Source: Candidatus Omnitrophota bacterium (GTDB lineage: Bacteria; Ratteibacteria; UBA8468; MWAK01). From it: a stretch of DNA of 9,696 nt. Position 1 is the first letter of the stretch; each line of letters begins with the position of its first letter. Location: positions 1-9,696 of the forward strand of contig JAPLMK010000023.1 in NCBI GenBank assembly GCA_026387085.1. Reading direction: 5' to 3'. The notes under the pieces were generated by a model. It ran no database searches and had not been told where the DNA came from. It saw only the letters and a list, made by a program, of their open reading frames with translations. A program made the translations under genes and the position numbers. Shown one piece after another: positions 5,633-9,696 of this stretch.

Positions 5633-7333
5633 ATGCTGAAACATAAAATATGGCGGTTATCCGGAATACTCGCATTATTCTGCATTTTTTCGGTTGTGGA
5701 GGCAAATGCTGTTCCTAATGATATAACTACCTCTAAATACTGGTCGGAATGGGTTAACGCGACTTCGGCACCCTCTGTCAATCTGGCGTTGGGTAAACCG
5801 TATGCTTTTTCCGTAATCCCCATGTATAAACTTACTCATTACACTGATGGTAATGGTACGACGGATAAGAGCACGACCGATACCACGGACTTGACCGACG
5901 GGGCTTACGCTACAACCTATTATAATAACGAAACAATCTGGTTTAACCATGAGGCGATTGGCTGGGACTGGGAAGGTGGGGGTACTACTGATAATACAGG
6001 AGTTAATATTAAAATTGACCTGGGCGTGAACCCGGTAGACCCTGTCAAAGGATACCCGGTGGACCGGGTTGTCTTCCGTGTTTTGGGCGGCGGTTCTCAG
6101 GGGAGTATATTTGCGCCGCGCCGGATTGAAGTTTTTGTATCAAAAGACGGTATAAATTTCTATAAGACCGATGCGATAGAGAAATTGCAGTCGACGGAAA
6201 GCGCCCTCAACGGCACTGTTAATCCGGTGGACGGAACCAGGTATTTTTGGCTGGACGAATCAAACGTAGTGAATAATTCCTTTATTTATAATGGTTTAAC
6301 CGGAACTACGATAGATGCAACAACCGGGGCCTGGGTCTACCCGTTTATTTTAAACGTGCAAGCGAACACCAGATATGTCGGGGTGAGGGTGTATGGCGCG
6401 ACGGACATGGTCGTTGCCGATGAGCTGGCGGTGATGAGTTCCTTGGCTAACCCGGCTGGCCTTGACGGCATATACACGTCCGGGACACCGGAATCTTTTG
6501 TGGCGCAGGGCATTACCGTTAAACCACCCCTTGACAAACTGGTAATCTCCACCAATATTACCACGCCTAACATGCTGGGAATTCATGACGTGCGCGGTTA
6601 CCTCACCAAGAGCAACACCGCCAACCTGGTGATGGAACTGCCGGAGGGAATATCGCTCATAACTACCCCCTCGCCGTTAGTTTCCCCGCAAATAATGCAA
6701 CAGCAGAGTTTAGTGAGGCCTAGCGGTCAGAAGTATACCAAGATTACGATTACGCCTTTAAAGGATTGGAGCGGACGGACAAGTACCCAGCCGTTCTTTT
6801 TTAAGGCGGAAACAGATTTTCCGAAGCCGGGAGTGATACCGGAGGCGGTTTTTTATTCGGAGTGCGCGGGCGAAGTTACTTTCCCGCAGGTCGTGCCGGT
6901 GGAGTTGATTACGATACCGGTGGTCACGCCGAGGTTAGACCGGCTCCACATCAGTTTGGGGTGGATGGGCCACGAGGAAGTAAATGCCTGGCCTGATTTT
7001 TTTACGGCCACTGCGCCGTCTTTGCCTGCCTGGCAAACGCTGGGGTTTAACTTCGTAAGCGGATTTCCCTACTGGGACAGAGGGTCTTTGCCGGGGCAAG
7101 TGCGCGCTAACGCCCGGCAATACGGTTTCAAGATTTTAATGCAGGATTCACCTATCCACCGGATGACAGAAAGCCATAATTGGGACCCGAAAACGGGTTA
7201 TGCCAAGGCCGGGGATGAGATTTACTCGCAGGTTCCAACGGGCGACAGCTTGAATGTCTGCCCGTCATATGTCGGGCAGTGGTACGTACAAGAAGTGGCG
7301 CGGGTAGGGCTTGAAGTCAAAAAAAGCAATTGA
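5633..7333 (+). CDS. Secreted discoidin-like/TIM-barrel protein, N-terminal part of a frame-broken gene
   Basis: The 566 residues open with a signal peptide: basic KHKIWR, hydrophobic core, probable cleavage after Ala26 (EANA/VPND). Residues about 45-270 look like an F5/8 type C (discoidin-like) carbohydrate-binding domain: NLALGKPYAF, LTDGAY, IKIDLG, and RIEVFVSKDGINFYK. A beta-rich domain follows (about 275-425). From about 434 (LDRLHISLGW) a TIM-barrel-like fold begins, with strand-like blocks FNFVSGFP, FKILMQDSP and VARVGLEVK. The frame stops with TGA at 7331-7333, eight codons past a likely barrel strand. The rest of the barrel continues at once in another frame, so this is a fragment. 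Glycoside hydrolase function is inferred from the domain mix; I cannot name a family or catalytic residues. Confidence 0.85.
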   Translation: MLKHKIWRLSGILALFCIFSVVEANAVPNDITTSKYWSEWVNATSAPSVNLALGKPYAFSVIPMYKLTHYTDGNGTTDKSTTDTTDLTDGAYATTYYNNETIWFNHEAIGWDWEGGGTTDNTGVNIKIDLGVNPVDPVKGYPVDRVVFRVLGGGSQGSIFAPRRIEVFVSKDGINFYKTDAIEKLQSTESALNGTVNPVDGTRYFWLDESNVVNNSFIYNGLTGTTIDATTGAWVYPFILNVQANTRYVGVRVYGATDMVVADELAVMSSLANPAGLDGIYTSGTPESFVAQGITVKPPLDKLVISTNITTPNMLGIHDVRGYLTKSNTANLVMELPEGISLITTPSPLVSPQIMQQQSLVRPSGQKYTKITITPLKDWSGRTSTQPFFFKAETDFPKPGVIPEAVFYSECAGEVTFPQVVPVELITIPVVTPRLDRLHISLGWMGHEEVNAWPDFFTATAPSLPAWQTLGFNFVSGFPYWDRGSLPGQVRANARQYGFKILMQDSPIHRMTESHNWDPKTGYAKAGDEIYSQVPTGDSLNVCPSYVGQWYVQEVARVGLEVKKSN

Positions 7334-9386
7334 AGTTTGGACAGACGGCGCGATAGACGCAACCTCCGGTAAATGTAGCCGTTGCGTAGCGGGCCGGCTT
7401 GCCTCCGGAAAAACGATGGACGCGTACCTGAAAGACCAGGCGACGCGGGCTCTTAAGGATTTATATAATTCGGTGGCCGCAATCGTGCCGACCATCCCCG
7501 GATATAGAATGCCTACGGTGATGGGCTATGATTACAGCAAGTACCGGCGCTATCATAATTTTATCGTTGATTTCAATCAGGTGTATCCTCAATATATTGA
7601 TGCCGCCCAGCCCAGTTTGTATGTGGGCGCGCGGCCCCAGACCATTCATGATGAGATACGGGCAAACTATTTTGGGAGTCCGGGAATAAGCGCCGCGATT
7701 GGAATAAATACCAAGGACAGCACTTTCGCGGACACAAGGGCTGACCGTAAATATATAATCCCGTGGCTTTCAACGGGAACCTACGCTAATATCAAACCGT
7801 ACCGGGAGTACCAGCAAGTGCTGGAGACGATACTCAACGGCGCGGCCGGGCTTACTTATTTCTGGTACGGCGATTTTGATACGCCGCTGGAGTTCTATTA
7901 CCAGGCGAAAGCGCTGGCCGAAATCGCGCCGTATGAAGATTTAATCATGGACGGGACGGTGCTCACGCCCACCGGAACCAACACCAATTTACATTATTCC
8001 GGCATAATGAGTTCATTGAGAAGAGACATGATTCTGCTGGTGGGCAACTACCAGAAAGATGCGGCGGTTACGACTTATACCGCGCCCTGGGGCGTGCTAA
8101 GCCAGGTAACTGACCTGGAGACCGGCCTGCCGGTTTCCACGGTAAGCGGAGGCCAGATTACGCTGGATATACTGGCCGACGGGACAAGATTGTTGTATAT
8201 CATGGGTCCCTTGTTTAACATCACCGCCACTTCCGGCGCCAACGGCGCCATCTTCCCCCCGGGCGTTACCCAGTATCCCTACGGGGATACGCCGTCCTTT
8301 ATTATTACGCCTGCTTCCGGTTACTGGCTGAAGTCCCTGGTGGTTGACCGCGCATCCCAGGATACGCAACTGGGCCAGCGCAACTTTTATACTTTTCTGC
8401 CGATTATTACGGATAACCACACGATTGATGTGACCTTTAAGCCATTTTACACCATCACCGCTTCTTCCGGAGCCAACGGCGCAATCGTCCCCGGCGGAAA
8501 AATATTGGCGGGGCAAGGCGAATCGCGGACCTTTACAATCAGGTCTAACTCTGGTTATCGGATAAATACCCTGCTGGTTGACGGCGTATTAACGGACACT
8601 ACGAGCGGCGATACACAGTATACTTTTGCGAATATTACCGGCAACCACACGATAGCGGTAACTTTTCAAGTAACGCATACCATCGCTGCTTCCAACGGCG
8701 CGCATGGTAAAATCAGCCCGCTGGGAACTTTAACGGTCGGGCACGGAGAGACACAGGCGTTTACCATTACGCCGGATGCCGGTTATTGTCTGGCAACTAT
8801 GCTGATTGACGGCGTATCTAGGGATACCGGTATCAGCGGTAGTTTGGGGAGTTATGTCTTTACAAATGTTATTGTCAACCACAAGATTGTAGTGACCTTT
8901 AAACTTAGCCGTGCCATTACCGCCACTGCCGGCAGCGGTGGCTCAATCAGCCCGGTAGGAATTATACCGATTGGTTACGGAGACGCGCAGACCTTTACTA
9001 TCGCGCCTACTTTAGGTAATCAGTTGGTTGCTTTGTTGGTAGACGGCGTACTCAAGGATACCGGAGGCGGCAATTTGCCAAGTTATACTTTTATCAACGT
9101 TACCGCCAATCATACGATTGCGGCCAGCTTCGAGATAAACACCTATACCATCACCGCTTCCGCCGGCCCCAACGGCTCAATCAGCCCCGAGGGACTAGCG
9201 CTGCCGTTTAATTACGGAGACACGCAGAAGTTTACGATTGCGCCCGCCACCAACTATCACATCGCCACCGTCACGGTAGATGGCAATCTGCAGGACCCAG
9301 TCCCAGCCGACTATACTTTCTCCGCGATTAGCGCCAACCATACGATCGCGGCCACCTTCGCTATCACATCGCCACCGTCACGGTAG
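7311..9386 (+). CDS. C-terminal part of the same gene: rest of the TIM-barrel-like domain and InlB-B-type repeats
   Basis: The frame opens after TAG 7305-7307. TTG at 7311 is the first nominal start, but it has no good ribosome binding site or signal peptide and would begin inside a barrel, so it is probably not a real start. Residues to about 300 continue the barrel: AIEVWTDGAID, PTVMGYDYS, DAAQPSLYV, KYIIPWLSTGT, GLTYFWYGDFDTP. This looks glycosidase-like but no family is assigned. A short beta domain closes at LLYIMGP. Five repeats of about 76-78 residues then follow (8214 onward). They match the divergent InlB B-repeat type by their ITASxGxxGxIxP start, FTIxPxxxY middle and NHTIxxxF end. 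The frame ends early (TSPPSR, stop 9384-9386) because a 107-bp tandem duplication breaks the fifth repeat. Without the two breaks the protein would run off the window. Confidence 0.8.
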   Translation: MKSKKAIEVWTDGAIDATSGKCSRCVAGRLASGKTMDAYLKDQATRALKDLYNSVAAIVPTIPGYRMPTVMGYDYSKYRRYHNFIVDFNQVYPQYIDAAQPSLYVGARPQTIHDEIRANYFGSPGISAAIGINTKDSTFADTRADRKYIIPWLSTGTYANIKPYREYQQVLETILNGAAGLTYFWYGDFDTPLEFYYQAKALAEIAPYEDLIMDGTVLTPTGTNTNLHYSGIMSSLRRDMILLVGNYQKDAAVTTYTAPWGVLSQVTDLETGLPVSTVSGGQITLDILADGTRLLYIMGPLFNITATSGANGAIFPPGVTQYPYGDTPSFIITPASGYWLKSLVVDRASQDTQLGQRNFYTFLPIITDNHTIDVTFKPFYTITASSGANGAIVPGGKILAGQGESRTFTIRSNSGYRINTLLVDGVLTDTTSGDTQYTFANITGNHTIAVTFQVTHTIAASNGAHGKISPLGTLTVGHGETQAFTITPDAGYCLATMLIDGVSRDTGISGSLGSYVFTNVIVNHKIVVTFKLSRAITATAGSGGSISPVGIIPIGYGDAQTFTIAPTLGNQLVALLVDGVLKDTGGGNLPSYTFINVTANHTIAASFEINTYTITASAGPNGSISPEGLALPFNYGDTQKFTIAPATNYHIATVTVDGNLQDPVPADYTFSAISANHTIAATFAITSPPSR
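7319..7325 (+). other. A7 homopolymer at the frame break
   Basis: The upstream frame ends at TGA 7331-7333. The downstream frame is closed by TAG at 7305-7307. The crossover must therefore lie within 7308-7330, and this A7 is the only homopolymer there. Removing one A joins the frames as VKKAIEVW. The shift needed is +1 (or -2), not -1. Confidence 0.8.
8214..9361 (+). repeat. Five tandem InlB-B-type repeats in the protein
   Basis: Units start at about 8214, 8445, 8673, 8907 and 9141, with lengths 231, 228, 234 and 234 bp and a fifth that would be 228 bp. Each encodes a beta-rich unit with ITASxGxxGxIxP, a YG-D/E-xxxFTI strand, a (L/T)xVDG turn and a closing NHTI strand. Units 1-4 are diverged at DNA level, while unit 5 is almost identical to unit 6 (9476 onward). 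These repeats usually form extended stalks or adhesive modules on surface proteins. Confidence 0.8.
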
Positions 9387-9467
9387 ATGGCAATCTGCAG
9401 GACCCAGTCCCAGCCGACTATACTTTCTCCGCGATTAGCGCCAACCATACGATCGCGGCCACCTTCG
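9254..9467 (+). repeat. Perfect 107-bp tandem duplication that breaks the frame
   Basis: Bases 9254-9360 are repeated exactly as 9361-9467; the following C is also shared. Because 107 is not a multiple of three, the second copy is read out of frame and meets TAG at 9384-9386. If one copy is removed, TTC joins GCG ATA GAT and leads cleanly into the next repeat (AIDTFTIDASAG). Confidence 0.9.
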
Positions 9468-9696
9468 CGATAGATACCTTTACCATTGACGCTTCCGCCG
9501 GCCCCAACGGCTCAATCAGCCCCGAGGGACTAGCGCTGCCGTTTAATTACGGAGCCACGCAGAAGTTTACGATTGCGCCCGCCACCAACTATCACATCGC
9601 CACCGTCACGGTAGATGGCAATCTGCAGGACCCAGTCCCAGCCGACTATACTTTCTCCGCGATTAGCGCCAACCATACGATCGCGGCCACCTTCGC
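9362..9696 (+). pseudogene. Continuation of the repeat protein in a third frame: sixth InlB-B-type repeat, open at the window end
   Basis: From TAT at 9362 the frame is open to the window edge. It encodes the end of a repeat unit (YHIATVTVDG ... NHTIAATF), then AIDTFTIDASAGPNGSISPEG and a nearly complete sixth unit. It has no start of its own and only makes sense as the continuation of the preceding gene after the 107-bp duplication. The 3' end of the gene, and any sorting tail like those of genes 1 and 2, lies beyond the window. Confidence 0.75.
9490..9696 (+). repeat. 207-bp near-identical copy of 9155-9361, including a third copy of the 107-bp unit
   Basis: Aligned at an offset of 335 bases (228 plus 107), this stretch differs from 9155-9361 at one base only, A9220 against C9555, which changes Asp to Ala (YGDT to YGAT). 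Bases 9589-9695 are an exact third copy of the 107-bp unit, and the window stops one base later. Confidence 0.9.

Noticed and set aside
7319..7325. Programmed -1 ribosomal frameshift on A7
   Set aside because: A -1 shift leads to a different frame from the one that encodes the continuation; +1 or -2 is required.
7311..7333. Separate gene starting at TTG 7311, overlapping the previous one
   Set aside because: It would begin in the middle of a TIM-barrel-like domain, without signal peptide or good ribosome binding site, and the upstream frame ends in the same domain. A frame break explains it better.
7331..7333. TGA read through as selenocysteine or tryptophan
   Set aside because: Continuing in the same frame gives non-homologous sequence and a TAA about a dozen codons later. 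The real continuation is in another frame.

Overview
The window is about 9.7 kb of a bacterial genome at moderate G+C. All genes lie on the plus strand, and every protein appears to be exported. The standard code fits, and two genes have clear Shine-Dalgarno sites. Signal peptides, short hydrophobic C-terminal anchors with an Arg/Lys cluster, large beta-sandwich surface proteins and GTCATTCC-type interspersed repeats between genes suggest an uncultured Gram-negative lineage known from metagenomes. No rRNA, tRNA or housekeeping gene is present, so the phylum cannot be assigned.

Layout. (1) 1-2427 is the 3' part of a large surface protein. It has repeated Kre9/Knh1-like beta-sandwich domains, two EF-hand-like loops, two fibronectin-III-like domains and a Gly-rich/hydrophobic/basic C-terminal tail. 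Its last codons run into an interspersed repeat that forms a hairpin followed by seven T, a likely terminator. (2) 2509-5316 is a secreted subtilisin-family (S8) protease. It has an I9-like propeptide, a complete catalytic set, a beta-sandwich domain inserted between the Asn and Ser motifs, two carboxypeptidase-regulatory-like domains and the same C-terminal tail as gene 1. (3) 5317-5632 is non-coding and filled with palindromic repeat modules, including a perfect 47-bp direct repeat. (4) From 5633 to the window end runs one large secreted protein gene in three reading frames. It encodes a discoidin-like N-terminal domain, a beta-rich domain, a probable TIM-barrel glycoside-hydrolase-like domain and at least six InlB-B-type repeats. 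Its frame breaks at an A7 run (7319-7325) and again at a perfect 107-bp tandem duplication (9254-9467).

The three genes look like a cell-surface module: an adhesin or scaffold, a cell-associated protease and a carbohydrate-active or adhesive protein. This joint role is inferred from architecture only. The strongest leads are the shared C-terminal motif VGPxAAGISALLAWRKRRK as a possible protein-sorting signal, capture of a genomic repeat as C-terminus and terminator of gene 1, and the two precisely located frame breaks in gene 3. Those breaks may be assembly artefacts, true decay or phase variation.
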